From NCBI GenBank assembly GCA_050633665.1, contig JBOEGY010000004.1:1-64000 (forward strand): a stretch of DNA of 64,000 nt, in the 5' to 3' direction. How positions within the stretch are numbered: position 1 is the first letter of the stretch; each line of letters starts with the position of its first letter. The position numbers and the translations under genes were made by a program. The notes under the pieces were generated by a model that was not told where the DNA came from, did no database searches, and saw nothing but the letters and a program-made list of their open reading frames with translations. Source of the stretch: JAUIAI01 sp050633665 (GTDB taxonomy: Bacteria; Pseudomonadota; Gammaproteobacteria; Burkholderiales; Burkholderiaceae_E). Below are positions 16,767 to 25,909 of this stretch, piece after piece.

Positions 16767-17098
16767 GGCGGCTGAACGTGCTGCTGATCGCGCTGCTGAC
16801 GCTAAGTGCGCTGGGGCTGGTGACTTCGCAGTATCACGCCCGCCGCTTGTTCACCGCGATTGATGATGCCGAGTCGCGTGAGGCGCGTATCAAGGCGCGT
16901 TGGGACCATCTGCTGGTTGAACAGACCGAGCTGGCCAAGGCGTCACTGATCGTCAAGAAGGCCCGCAGCAAACTCAATCTGACCGAGCGCCAGCCGCACC
17001 GCACAATGTATTTGCTGATGGACGCCGAGACCCGCAACCAGGCCAGTGATGCAACCCTGCGCTGGAAATCGGTTCGCCTCGGACAGGAGGGGCGGTAA
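16763..17098 (+). CDS. ftsL: Cell division protein FtsL
   Basis: Small bitopic membrane protein, 111 residues, that joins FtsB and FtsQ in the divisome and activates FtsWI. One membrane segment (about 5-23) follows a very short cytoplasmic end; the periplasmic part (about 28-85) is a coiled coil with KARWDHLLVEQTELAKASL. The start codon overlaps the rsmH stop (ATGA). It is followed directly by ftsI. Identification rests on size, topology and position. Confidence 0.9.
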   Translation: MRRLNVLLIALLTLSALGLVTSQYHARRLFTAIDDAESREARIKARWDHLLVEQTELAKASLIVKKARSKLNLTERQPHRTMYLLMDAETRNQASDATLRWKSVRLGQEGR

Positions 17099-18868
17099 GT
17101 GGCAAAAGCGCGCGCGAAATCGGTTGCTATCGGACGCTCTGCAGCGCTCGATAAGCCGGGCTTGCGACTCAGCCTGTCGACGATGCGTCTGCGTGGGTTG
17201 ATGGCCTTGGTCTTGCTGGCGTTTGTCTGCCTGACCGCTGGCGCTGTGTACGCACATTTGCTGCAACCCGATCAGGTTCGCAAGACCGGCATTCGGGCGA
17301 CGACTACAACGATCTCTACCAAGGCCTCGCGCGGCAAGATCCTCGATCGCAATGGCATAGTTCTGGCGTCGAGTCTGCCCGCCAGCAGTATCAGTGTTGA
17401 TCCGGTTGCATTCAAGGAGGCCGAGAATGCGGAGGTCGCCAAATTTGCAAAAGTGCTCGGTTATCGGGTTTCGGCCATGCGCCGAAAAATTGCCAAAGGC
17501 TCACGGCGGTACGCAAACCTGGCCCGTAATGTCGAAATGGCCCGGGTGGAAAAAATTCGCGAATTGAACTTGCCCGGATTGATCGTCGATCCGGAATTCC
17601 GGCGTCACTACCCGGAGGGGCCGGGAGCGGCACATATCGTTGGTATTACCAATCGCGAAGACAAGGGCCAGGAAGGCATTGAATTGCAAAACAATAACCT
17701 GCTCAAGGGCGCGGAAGGTTCACGGCGGGTTTCCCGGGACCGGCGCGGACGCAGGATCGGTGCAGTCAGCGAAGTTGTTGCGCCGGTGCAAGGCGCAAAC
17801 GTGCAGTTGTCTATTGATAGCCGCCTGCAGTATCAGGCGTTTGCCGCGTTGCAGGAGGCGGTCGCCGAGCACAAAGCCAAACGCGCCAGCGTCGTCGTGC
17901 TTGACGTGGTGACGGGTGAAGTCCTCGCGATGGCCAATTGGCCGTCTTATGAACCAAACGACCGCCGCTCTTATGATCACAAGGTCATGGTCAACCGGGC
18001 CGTGGTTGATCGTTTCGAGCCGGGCTCGGTGATGAAACCGTTCACCGTGGCGCTGGCGCTTGAGTTGCGTAAGGTCACGCCGCTGACCCTGATCGATACC
18101 GGTAACGGCAAACTGAAAATCGGTCCCGATACGATCGGCGATGCTCATCCGGTGGGTGTGGTCACGGTTGAACAGGCCATCGAGAAGTCTTCCAATGTGG
18201 CAACAGCCAAAATTGCGCTGGACATGAAAGCCGAGCAGTTGTGGTCGTTTTTCAGCGCTGTCGGTATCGGCCAGCCGCCTCGGATCGAGTTTCCCGGGGC
18301 TACTGCGGGCAGCCTGCGGCCATACCGCAAGTGGCGTCCGGTAGAGCAGGCAACCATGGCGTATGGCTATGGCCTGTCGGTGTCCCTGTTGCAACTTGCC
18401 CGTGCCTACATGATCTTTGCGCGCGATGGAGATCTGCCCGAGGTGACCTTGTGGCGTAGCGATGAACGGGCGCCGGGGCGTCAGATTATTTCAAGCCGCA
18501 CCGCCCGTCAGGTCCGCAAAATGGTCGAGATGGCCGCTGGCCCGAACGGCACCGCCCGCAAGTCGGCGGTCATTGGCTACCGGGTGGCCGGCAAGACCGG
18601 TACGTCCAGAAAACTCGTGCGCGGCAAGTACGTTAAAGAGTACGCGTCGACGTTTGTCGGAATGGTGCCGGCATCAGCGCCAAGAGTCATTATTGCCAGT
18701 TTTATCGACGAGCCGCGCGGCAGCAAGTATTACGCGGGTGATGTCGCTGCGCCGTTATTTAGCAAGGTGGCCGGTCATGCGCTGCGCTACATGCGAGTGG
18801 CCCCGGATTCCGCGGTTGCCGAGATCGATGTGCCGGTAGAAGAAGTTCAAAAAGGGAAGAAGCGATGA
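17099..18868 (+). CDS. ftsI: Septal peptidoglycan transpeptidase FtsI (PBP3)
   Basis: 589-residue class B penicillin-binding protein that crosslinks septal peptidoglycan with FtsW. A cytoplasmic basic end and one membrane segment (about 36-58) precede the pedestal domain (SRGKILDRNGIVLASS) and the transpeptidase domain. Catalytic motifs are present: SVMK with Ser310 and Lys313, SSN at 364-366 and KTG at 499-501. The start is GTG at 17099, directly after the ftsL stop, with AGGAGG at 17085-17090. The stop overlaps murE by four bases. Confidence 0.96.
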   Translation: MAKARAKSVAIGRSAALDKPGLRLSLSTMRLRGLMALVLLAFVCLTAGAVYAHLLQPDQVRKTGIRATTTTISTKASRGKILDRNGIVLASSLPASSISVDPVAFKEAENAEVAKFAKVLGYRVSAMRRKIAKGSRRYANLARNVEMARVEKIRELNLPGLIVDPEFRRHYPEGPGAAHIVGITNREDKGQEGIELQNNNLLKGAEGSRRVSRDRRGRRIGAVSEVVAPVQGANVQLSIDSRLQYQAFAALQEAVAEHKAKRASVVVLDVVTGEVLAMANWPSYEPNDRRSYDHKVMVNRAVVDRFEPGSVMKPFTVALALELRKVTPLTLIDTGNGKLKIGPDTIGDAHPVGVVTVEQAIEKSSNVATAKIALDMKAEQLWSFFSAVGIGQPPRIEFPGATAGSLRPYRKWRPVEQATMAYGYGLSVSLLQLARAYMIFARDGDLPEVTLWRSDERAPGRQIISSRTARQVRKMVEMAAGPNGTARKSAVIGYRVAGKTGTSRKLVRGKYVKEYASTFVGMVPASAPRVIIASFIDEPRGSKYYAGDVAAPLFSKVAGHALRYMRVAPDSAVAEIDVPVEEVQKGKKR

Positions 18869-20439
18869 ACGCCGTCGCACAGCAACCCTCTTTTACCGCC
18901 GCGGCTGAGGCTGGTCTGTGGCTGCGCAAGACGTTGAACGCCGGCGCCGACTTGCATCTCAGTAGCCTGGACGTTGCTCAAGGCGATGGTTTTCTCGCGA
19001 TGCCGGGACAGACTGTCGATGGTCGGCGCTTTATTGCCGATGCGATTGAACGTGGCGCGGCCGCGGTGCTCGCCCAGCATGAATCGACCCAGACGCCCGC
19101 GCAGATTGAGCCAGCATCAGTCGCACAAGCCACGTTGGCTGAGCTGACTCGCCATTGCGGTGATGTCGCTGCTGCTTTTTATGGTGACCCCAGCGAGGCG
19201 CTTGAGATCATTGCAGTGACCGGTACCAACGGCAAAACGAGTTGCGCCAACTGGATTGCCAGTGGTGGGGCGACTGATGCGACGAGTACAGCGGCTATTG
19301 GCACCCTGGGGGTGCGTCAGTACCAGGGTGGAGATCTGTCTGTAAGCCCGGTTGCGCAAGTGCCGGCTCTGACCACGCCGGATGCAGTGTCTCTGCAGCG
19401 AGTGCTCGCAGCACTCGTTCGCGCCGGGACGACATCAGTCGCGATCGAGGCCTCATCAATCGGGCTGGACCAGCATCGACTGGGTGGCGTGAAAGTCGAT
19501 GCCGCAATCTTCACCAATCTGAGTCGGGATCATCTGGACTATCACGGGTCGGATCAGGCGTATGCGCAGGCGAAGGCCCTTTTGTTTGCCCGTCCTGAAC
19601 TCAAAGTGGCCATCGTGAATGGCGATGATCCGGCGGCCGAACAAATGCTGGCTGAGACTGCCCCCGGCGTGCAAACCATCGCTTACGGGTTTACGCCGGC
19701 GCGCCATGGTTCGGCGGCTCGGCAAAAGGTGACAATTGCCGCCATTGAGCCGGGCGAGAGTCATGATGTTCTGCACCTCGCCGGCGACCTCGGTGAGACG
19801 AGCGTAGCGGTCGAACTGACGGGTCGTTTCAATGCATTGAATGCGGCGGCAGTCTGGGCGACCTGGCGAGCGCTGGGCGTTAGTGAAGTCGATTCATCGC
19901 AGCGCCTGACGAAATTAGTACCGGTGCCCGGACGCATGCAGGCTATTCGGGTAGATGGCGCGCCGCTGGCGATAGTCGACTACGCCCATACGCCGGACGC
20001 CTTGCAATCCGTATTGAGTGCTCTTACTGATCAGGCGAAGACACGGGGCGGCAAGCTCTGGTGTGTCTTCGGGTGCGGGGGTGACAGGGACAACGGAAAA
20101 CGCCCGCTGATGGCCGCTGCCGCAGAGGCGGTTGCGGATGAATTAGTGCTGACCAGCGACAACCCGCGCGGCGAATCCGCCGAGCAGATTCTGAACCAGA
20201 TGCTTGCCGGGCTGAAGGAGGCTCCGCGTGCAGTAATAACCGACCGTGCTGGCGCTATTGAAGCGGCGGTCAGTCAGGCTGGCTTGAATGACATTGTGCT
20301 TGTCGCCGGCAAAGGGCATGAGGCGACTCAGGAGATTGCCGGGGTAAAGCATCCGTTTCTGGACGAGGCCGTGGCGTTGGCTGCCTTACAGCGGCGCGCT
20401 CTTCATGGTCAGGGATTTGCGGAGGCTGCCGGTGTTTGA
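18865..20439 (+). CDS. murE: UDP-MurNAc-L-Ala-D-Glu:meso-diaminopimelate ligase MurE
   Basis: Cytoplasmic ATP-dependent ligase adding the third residue of the peptidoglycan stem peptide. ATP-binding GTNGKTSCANWIA is near residue 117; FTNLSRDHLDYHG and YAHTPDAL follow. The DNPR motif (TSDNPRGES) in the C-terminal domain points to meso-diaminopimelate rather than lysine as substrate. 524 residues, the upper normal range. The ATG overlaps the ftsI stop and the end overlaps murF by eight bases. Confidence 0.95.
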   Translation: MNAVAQQPSFTAAAEAGLWLRKTLNAGADLHLSSLDVAQGDGFLAMPGQTVDGRRFIADAIERGAAAVLAQHESTQTPAQIEPASVAQATLAELTRHCGDVAAAFYGDPSEALEIIAVTGTNGKTSCANWIASGGATDATSTAAIGTLGVRQYQGGDLSVSPVAQVPALTTPDAVSLQRVLAALVRAGTTSVAIEASSIGLDQHRLGGVKVDAAIFTNLSRDHLDYHGSDQAYAQAKALLFARPELKVAIVNGDDPAAEQMLAETAPGVQTIAYGFTPARHGSAARQKVTIAAIEPGESHDVLHLAGDLGETSVAVELTGRFNALNAAAVWATWRALGVSEVDSSQRLTKLVPVPGRMQAIRVDGAPLAIVDYAHTPDALQSVLSALTDQAKTRGGKLWCVFGCGGDRDNGKRPLMAAAAEAVADELVLTSDNPRGESAEQILNQMLAGLKEAPRAVITDRAGAIEAAVSQAGLNDIVLVAGKGHEATQEIAGVKHPFLDEAVALAALQRRALHGQGFAEAAGV

Positions 20440-21805
20440 GTTGCGACAAGCCTTCGAGTGGCTGGACAGTGCTGTTATGTATGGCCGGGGTGAAGAATCG
20501 TTTAGCGGTGTCAGTACTGATAGCCGGCAGATTGATCCGGGTAGTTTGTACGTGCCGTTGCGCGGTGAGCGCTTTGACGGCCATCAGTTCATCGATGATG
20601 TCCGCGCACGTCAGGCTGGCGGCTATTTGTTTGAATCGGTCGATCGTATCGTTCCTCCGGCGGTTCAGGTACCGGATACGCGGCGCGCGTTGGGTGAACT
20701 GGCTCGTGGCTGGCGGGCCCAGTTTGCACTGCCTGTCCTGGCGGTGCTGGGTAGCAATGGCAAGACGACGGTCAAGGAAATGCTCGCGAGCATTTTGGTT
20801 GAAGCGCTCGGCGAGCAGGCGGCTCTGGCTACCCATGGCAATCTGAATAACGATATCGGCGTGCCGCTCACCCTGTTCAGACTGCGGGCAGAGCATCGCG
20901 CACTGGTTGTGGAGTTGGGCATGAACCATGTTGGGGAAATCTCCTGGCTGGCAGAAATGGCTCGCCCAACCGTGGCGGTGGTGACAAATGCCCAGCGTGA
21001 GCACCAGGAGTATCTGGACAGCGTCGCGGCGACTGCCCGTGAAAACGGTCAGGCGTTTGCCTGGTTGCCGGCGGACGGCGTCGCGGTGTTTCCAGGTGAT
21101 GATGAGTGTGCCGATATCTGGCAGCAGCAGGCCGGTACCCGTCGGACGATTCGTTTCGGTTATGACAGCAGTTTTGAGGTCTGGGCTGACAGCGATTCCG
21201 ATCCGACTGGATTCGAGATGCATATCGACGGGCTCGGTCAGATGGTCAATCTCAGAATCGATGGTCAGCACAATGTTCGAAATGCAATGGCCGCGGCTGC
21301 GACGGCTTTTGCTGCCGGGTTCGATGCCGGCGTCATCCTACGCGGTCTGTCTCAGTTCACTCCGGCGGCGGGTCGTATGCGGCGGGTCGAGGCTGGCGCC
21401 GGCGTTGTCCTGATAGATGATTCATATAACGCGAATCCCGATTCTGTGCGGGCGGCGATTGATGTTCTGGCCGCACGCCCTGAGCCGCGAATTCTTGTGC
21501 TGGGCGATATGGGCGAACTCGGTGCCAACAGCGAGCAGTGGCATGCGGAAGTAGGGGCTTATGCGAAGGAGCGCGGGCTGACCGCCTTGCTGGCGTTGGG
21601 TCCGATGAGTCGTGCCAGTGTCCAGGCGTTTGGGGACGGCGCCACTCACTTTGATGAGATGGCAGATATTTGTGCCGAATCATGTGTGTTGGCTCAGGCC
21701 GGCGTTAGTTTGTTGGTCAAAGGGTCGCGGTTTATGAAGATGGAAACAGTGATCGAGGCGGTCACTTCGGCGGCGCCTCAGAATCAAGTGGGCGGGTGTC
21801 ACTGA
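20432..21805 (+). CDS. murF: UDP-MurNAc-tripeptide D-alanyl-D-alanine ligase MurF
   Basis: Adds D-Ala-D-Ala to the UDP-MurNAc tripeptide using ATP. P-loop GSNGKTTVKEML, then THGNLNNDIGVPLTL, ELGMNHVGEI and IDDSYNANPDS are all MurF signatures. I chose GTG at 20432 (FELRQAFEWL) because GGAG at 20421-20424 is correctly spaced and the family starts there; the ATG at 20405 would overlap murE further. 457 residues. The stop overlaps the mraY start as TGATG. Confidence 0.95.
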   Translation: MFELRQAFEWLDSAVMYGRGEESFSGVSTDSRQIDPGSLYVPLRGERFDGHQFIDDVRARQAGGYLFESVDRIVPPAVQVPDTRRALGELARGWRAQFALPVLAVLGSNGKTTVKEMLASILVEALGEQAALATHGNLNNDIGVPLTLFRLRAEHRALVVELGMNHVGEISWLAEMARPTVAVVTNAQREHQEYLDSVAATARENGQAFAWLPADGVAVFPGDDECADIWQQQAGTRRTIRFGYDSSFEVWADSDSDPTGFEMHIDGLGQMVNLRIDGQHNVRNAMAAAATAFAAGFDAGVILRGLSQFTPAAGRMRRVEAGAGVVLIDDSYNANPDSVRAAIDVLAARPEPRILVLGDMGELGANSEQWHAEVGAYAKERGLTALLALGPMSRASVQAFGDGATHFDEMADICAESCVLAQAGVSLLVKGSRFMKMETVIEAVTSAAPQNQVGGCH

Positions 21806-22974
21806 TGTTGCTTGAGTTAGCCCAGCTGCTTGCTGAAGATATTCGTGCGTTCTCGGTGTTCAACTACATCACCCTGCGCGCCGTGTTGGCCGCGCTGACT
21901 GCGCTGTTGCTGGGACTGTTGTTGGGTCCGAGGGTCATTCGCAAGTTGGCAGAAATGAAAATCGGCCAGGCGGTTCGCGCAGATGGTCCACAATCGCACC
22001 TCACTAAAAGCGGCACGCCGACAATGGGTGGGGCGTTGGTATTGATCGCCATCAGTTGCGCCACCTTGTTGTGGAGTGACCTGTCCAACCGGTTCGTCTG
22101 GATCGTACTGGTCGTGACGCTTGGGTTTGGCCTGATTGGCTGGTTCGATGACTTCCGAAAAGTGGTTTATCGGGACCCACAGGGCATGCCGGCCCGCGAG
22201 AAATACTTCTGGCAGACGGTGATCGGTTTCGGCGCTGCCGTTTATCTGGCTTTTGCCGTACCGACAGAAAATGCCTCGCAGGCCTGGGCGCTGTTCAGTA
22301 GTTGGATCAGTAGCGGTCTGACTCAGCCGTTGCCCGAAATCGCATCGCTGATGATGCCTTTCTTTAAGGATGTGACGATTCCGTTGGGTGTGTTCGGGTT
22401 TGTCATCCTGACCTATTTCGTGATCGTCGGCACCAGTAATGCGGTCAACCTGACGGACGGCGCGGACGGTCTGGCTATCATGCCGTCGGTGTTGGTGGGT
22501 GGTTCGCTGGGTATATTTGCCTATGCCACCGGGAACGCGGTTTTTTCAAAATACCTGTTGATTCCGTATGTGCCGGGCGCTGGTGAGCTGGCTGTCTTTT
22601 GCGGGTCTATCGTCGGCGCGGGCCTGGCGTTTCTCTGGTTCAATACTTACCCGGCGCAAGTTTTTATGGGTGATGTAGGGGCTTTGTCGATAGGCGCAGC
22701 GCTTGGCACTGTTGCGGTAATCGTGCGTCAGGAAGTGGTGTTATTCATTATGGGTGGTGTGTTCGTAGCCGAGACGGTGTCGGTCATGCTGCAAGTCGGC
22801 TATTTCAAGTACACACGCAAGCGCACCGGCACCGGCAAGCGAATATTCCGGATGGCCCCGCTTCATCATCACTTTGAAGTGGGTGGTGCCAAAGAGTCTC
22901 AGGTGGTCGTGCGGTTCTGGATCGTGACGATGATTCTGGTGTTGATCGGCTTATCTTCACTGAAATTGCGATGA
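21805..22974 (+). CDS. mraY: Phospho-MurNAc-pentapeptide transferase MraY
   Basis: Polytopic inner-membrane enzyme making lipid I from UDP-MurNAc-pentapeptide and undecaprenyl phosphate. About ten membrane segments. Conserved cytoplasmic motifs are SHLTKSGTPTMGG, GWFDDFRK with the Asp pair, NAVNLTDGADGLAI, FMGDVGALSIGA and PLHHHFEVGG. The ATG at 21805 gives the family N-terminus LLELAQLL; a GTG nine bases earlier is possible. 389 residues. Overlaps murF (TGATG) and murD (ATGA). Confidence 0.96.
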   Translation: MLLELAQLLAEDIRAFSVFNYITLRAVLAALTALLLGLLLGPRVIRKLAEMKIGQAVRADGPQSHLTKSGTPTMGGALVLIAISCATLLWSDLSNRFVWIVLVVTLGFGLIGWFDDFRKVVYRDPQGMPAREKYFWQTVIGFGAAVYLAFAVPTENASQAWALFSSWISSGLTQPLPEIASLMMPFFKDVTIPLGVFGFVILTYFVIVGTSNAVNLTDGADGLAIMPSVLVGGSLGIFAYATGNAVFSKYLLIPYVPGAGELAVFCGSIVGAGLAFLWFNTYPAQVFMGDVGALSIGAALGTVAVIVRQEVVLFIMGGVFVAETVSVMLQVGYFKYTRKRTGTGKRIFRMAPLHHHFEVGGAKESQVVVRFWIVTMILVLIGLSSLKLR

Positions 22975-24662
22975 GAGAATCCATGAGCCTCCCGCTTGCC
23001 GGCCAGCAACTCTCGCTGTTTGATATGCAGGGTCGTCGCGTCCTGGTGTTGGGGTTGGGTTTGTCCGGGCTGGCCTCGGTGCGTTACGCGCTGTTGCGTG
23101 AAGCGAAGGTCGAGGTGATTGATACCCGCGAGCAGCCACCGTTTTTGGCCGATTTGAATTCGGCTTATCCGCAGGCATCGTTTCGCCAGTCAGCGCTGGC
23201 CGATATTGATTGCGAGCAATATGATCTGATCATCTGGAGTCCGGGGATTTCGATTGAGCGCGGCGCGGGTCTGGCGCTGGCGCAAGCGGCCTCGAAAGCC
23301 GGGGTTGCGATTGTCGGAGAACTGGATATCTTCGTTCAGGCGATGCAAGTGATCGCCGCACAGGCACAGGAGCGTCAGGCTCAGGAAAACGCCCGTAGTA
23401 CGGATGTTGTCGCCGATCAGGATGACGCCGAAGCATCGGCATCGATTGATCCGCCAGAGCCGGTTCCCACCAAAATACTCGCCGTTACCGGTACCAACGG
23501 CAAGACGACGGTTTGTTCGCTGGCGGCCGAGATGGCCGGCGCGGTCGGTGTCGATGCCAGGGCTGTCGGGAATATCGGCGCCAGTATGCTCGACGCCTGG
23601 TGCGACGCCTGGCAGGCAGGTCAGATGCCGCAGATCTGGATTCTTGAGTTATCGAGCTTTCAACTGGCATTGACCCGCCAGTTTGATCCGGATGTCGCGG
23701 TAATTCTGAATGTCACCGCCGATCATTTGGACTGGCATGACAGTTTTGCCAGTTACGCAACGGCCAAACGCAAAATAGCCGGGGCGCGCACTCATCTGAT
23801 TCTGCCCCGGCGCGGTTTGCCAGCAGAGCTGGACCTGCCCGAACTGGTCGACCCGAAAGATGAATCCCTGAGTAAGACGGCAGCGCGCGAAGCCGCTCGT
23901 GCGGCGGCAAACGCACCGCCACGGACATATTTCGGGACGAGCGATCCTGTCAATGAAGGCGATACCGGTCTGGTTCGTGACAACGGAATCATCTGGTTGG
24001 CAGAGGCCCAATCGGGAGATTTGCCTGGCGCTCGAAAACGCAACTTCATCGCTGAGCCGCCAGTCATCAAACGGTTAATGCCGGTCGATGTCTTGCCGAT
24101 CAAAGGCGAGCACAATCACTTGAACGCGCTCGCCGCTATTGCCCTGTGCCGGGCTGCTGGTTTGCCGATGGCTGGCATGTTGCACGCCTTGCGTCAGTAC
24201 CGAGGCGAACCGCATCGTTGTCAGCTGATTGCGCGAATTGCCGATGTCAACTGGTATGACGATAGCAAGGGAACCAATGTCGGCGCGACTTGTGCCGCCC
24301 TGGATGGGCTGGACCAGAAAGCCTGGTTGATCGCCGGCGGGGTCGCGAAGGATCAGGACTTTGCTCCACTGGCGAAAGCCGTTCGCCAGCAGGCCGCCGG
24401 GGTAATTCTGTTTGGTCAGGATGCCGGGCAGATCCGGTTGGCGCTGGGTGATACCGGTGTGACGCTGCTGGAGGCCACTGATCTAAACGATGCGGTTACC
24501 CAGGCGGGCGAAAATGCCACCAGTGGTCAGGCCGTGTTGTTGTCTCCAGCATGTTCCAGTTTTGATATGTTCCGAAACTATCAGGAGCGTGGTCAGGCTT
24601 ACGTTCAGGCCGTGCAAGCCTACGGCGAAGAACGTGGCGTCGTGATGGAGATGCCATGTTAG
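22971..24662 (+). CDS. murD: UDP-MurNAc-L-alanine:D-glutamate ligase MurD
   Basis: Adds D-Glu to UDP-MurNAc-L-Ala. N-terminal GLGLSGLASVRYALL binds UDP; P-loop TGTNGKTTVCSLAAEMAG; then ELSSFQL, LNVTADHLDWH and DDSKGTNVGA. The protein has 563 residues, longer than the usual 440-510. The extra length is mainly an acidic Gln/Asp/Glu-rich insertion before the P-loop (about 125-165) and a second insertion in the central domain (about 300-365). Start by ATGA overlap with mraY; the ATG at 22983 is an alternative. Function is not in doubt. Confidence 0.94.
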   Translation: MRESMSLPLAGQQLSLFDMQGRRVLVLGLGLSGLASVRYALLREAKVEVIDTREQPPFLADLNSAYPQASFRQSALADIDCEQYDLIIWSPGISIERGAGLALAQAASKAGVAIVGELDIFVQAMQVIAAQAQERQAQENARSTDVVADQDDAEASASIDPPEPVPTKILAVTGTNGKTTVCSLAAEMAGAVGVDARAVGNIGASMLDAWCDAWQAGQMPQIWILELSSFQLALTRQFDPDVAVILNVTADHLDWHDSFASYATAKRKIAGARTHLILPRRGLPAELDLPELVDPKDESLSKTAAREAARAAANAPPRTYFGTSDPVNEGDTGLVRDNGIIWLAEAQSGDLPGARKRNFIAEPPVIKRLMPVDVLPIKGEHNHLNALAAIALCRAAGLPMAGMLHALRQYRGEPHRCQLIARIADVNWYDDSKGTNVGATCAALDGLDQKAWLIAGGVAKDQDFAPLAKAVRQQAAGVILFGQDAGQIRLALGDTGVTLLEATDLNDAVTQAGENATSGQAVLLSPACSSFDMFRNYQERGQAYVQAVQAYGEERGVVMEMPC

Positions 24663-25909
24663 GCGCAATTGGCATCAAACTGGGCTTGTCCGCTGAGCCG
24701 GACCGCCGCAGCAAGAGCAAGCTGGCAACACCGGCTTCGCGCAAGTTATTGACCGGCGGCGCGATAAAATCGGACGCAAGTCTGCCGGTTGATGAAGTGA
24801 TCATCTGGATTGTCGGGGCGATGTTGATGTTAGGTCTCGTGATGGTCTATTCGGCCACCATTGCGATGCCCGACACACCGAAATTCTCGCGGCTTGATTC
24901 AACCAGTTTTCTGGCACGCCATGCAGTGTTTCTGATCGCGTCGGTCGGAATTGCGCTGGTGTCGTTCGCGATTCCCATCGCCTTCTGGGAAAAACACGCC
25001 CCGAAGATATTCATTCTGGGCGTGATCTTGCTGGTCATCGTGTTGCTTCCCGGCGTAACAGACGGCGCGCTTGGCGCCCGCCGGCGTATTCCGATCGGTC
25101 CGATCAATGTTCAGCCCTCCGAGTTGATGAAGTTCTTTGTAATTCTCTATGCGGCCAGTTATACGGTCCGCAAACGAGAGCAACTCAGTTCGTTCCGCAA
25201 AGGCATTCTCCCGATCGGTCTGGCTGTCAGCCTGGTCGGCGATTTGCTGTTGCGTGAGCCTGACCTGGGCGCGCTGGTTGTGATTTGCGCCGTGGCCAGC
25301 GGTATCTTGTTTCTCGGTGGCATAAAATTGCGCCTGTTCTTTGGCGTCATTCTGTTTGCCCTGGCGTCATTTGCACTGGTGATTTATTTCAGTGAATTCC
25401 GTAGCGACCGAATAAGAGTTTTTCTGGAGCCGTTCAAGCCTGAGAATATGTTTGGTCGCGGTTGGCAGTTGAGTCGCTCATTGATTGCGTTTGATGAAGG
25501 CGGCTGGTTCGGCTCTGGTCTTGGTGCTTCGGTGCAAAAATTACAATGGCTGCCTGAGCCTCATACCGATTTCATCTTGGCTGTTATTGGCGAAGAGCTG
25601 GGTCTGGTAGCAGTGCTGACACTGATCGTCTTGTATTTCTGGCTGGCCCGCCGGTTGTTTGAAATCGGTCGACAGGCAGTGGCTTTGGACCGGGTCTTTG
25701 CCGGGTTGGTGGCTTACGGGGTAGGGCTCTGGCTGGTGACCCAGGCGGGTATCAGTATTGGCGTCAATCTCGGGATGTTGCCGACCAAGGGGCTGACGCT
25801 GCCGCTGATCAGTTTCGGGGGCTCGGCCATGGTGGCCAGTCTGATATCGATTGCGGTTGCTCTGCGGGTGGACTTCGAGAATCGTCGCCTGATGCGAGGT
25901 GGCCGATGA
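24656..25909 (+). CDS. ftsW: Septal peptidoglycan glycosyltransferase FtsW
   Basis: SEDS-family polymerase of septal glycan strands, partner of FtsI. 417 residues with about ten membrane segments after a soluble N-terminus of about 45 residues. Hallmarks include VYSATIAM, the NVQPSELMKFFVILYAA loop, REPDLGALVVI with the essential Asp region, the GSGLGASVQKLQWLPEPHTD loop and the final LPLISFGGSAMVASLISIA. The start lies seven bases inside murD. The end overlaps murG by four bases. Confidence 0.95.
   Translation: MLGAIGIKLGLSAEPDRRSKSKLATPASRKLLTGGAIKSDASLPVDEVIIWIVGAMLMLGLVMVYSATIAMPDTPKFSRLDSTSFLARHAVFLIASVGIALVSFAIPIAFWEKHAPKIFILGVILLVIVLLPGVTDGALGARRRIPIGPINVQPSELMKFFVILYAASYTVRKREQLSSFRKGILPIGLAVSLVGDLLLREPDLGALVVICAVASGILFLGGIKLRLFFGVILFALASFALVIYFSEFRSDRIRVFLEPFKPENMFGRGWQLSRSLIAFDEGGWFGSGLGASVQKLQWLPEPHTDFILAVIGEELGLVAVLTLIVLYFWLARRLFEIGRQAVALDRVFAGLVAYGVGLWLVTQAGISIGVNLGMLPTKGLTLPLISFGGSAMVASLISIAVALRVDFENRRLMRGGR

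Noticed and set aside
17720..18394. 224-residue open frame on the minus strand over ftsI
   Set aside because: Shadow of the transpeptidase domain; no signatures.
20270..21271. 333-residue open frame on the minus strand over murE/murF
   Set aside because: Antisense to two certain essential genes, with Arg/Gln/His-rich shadow composition and no family motif.
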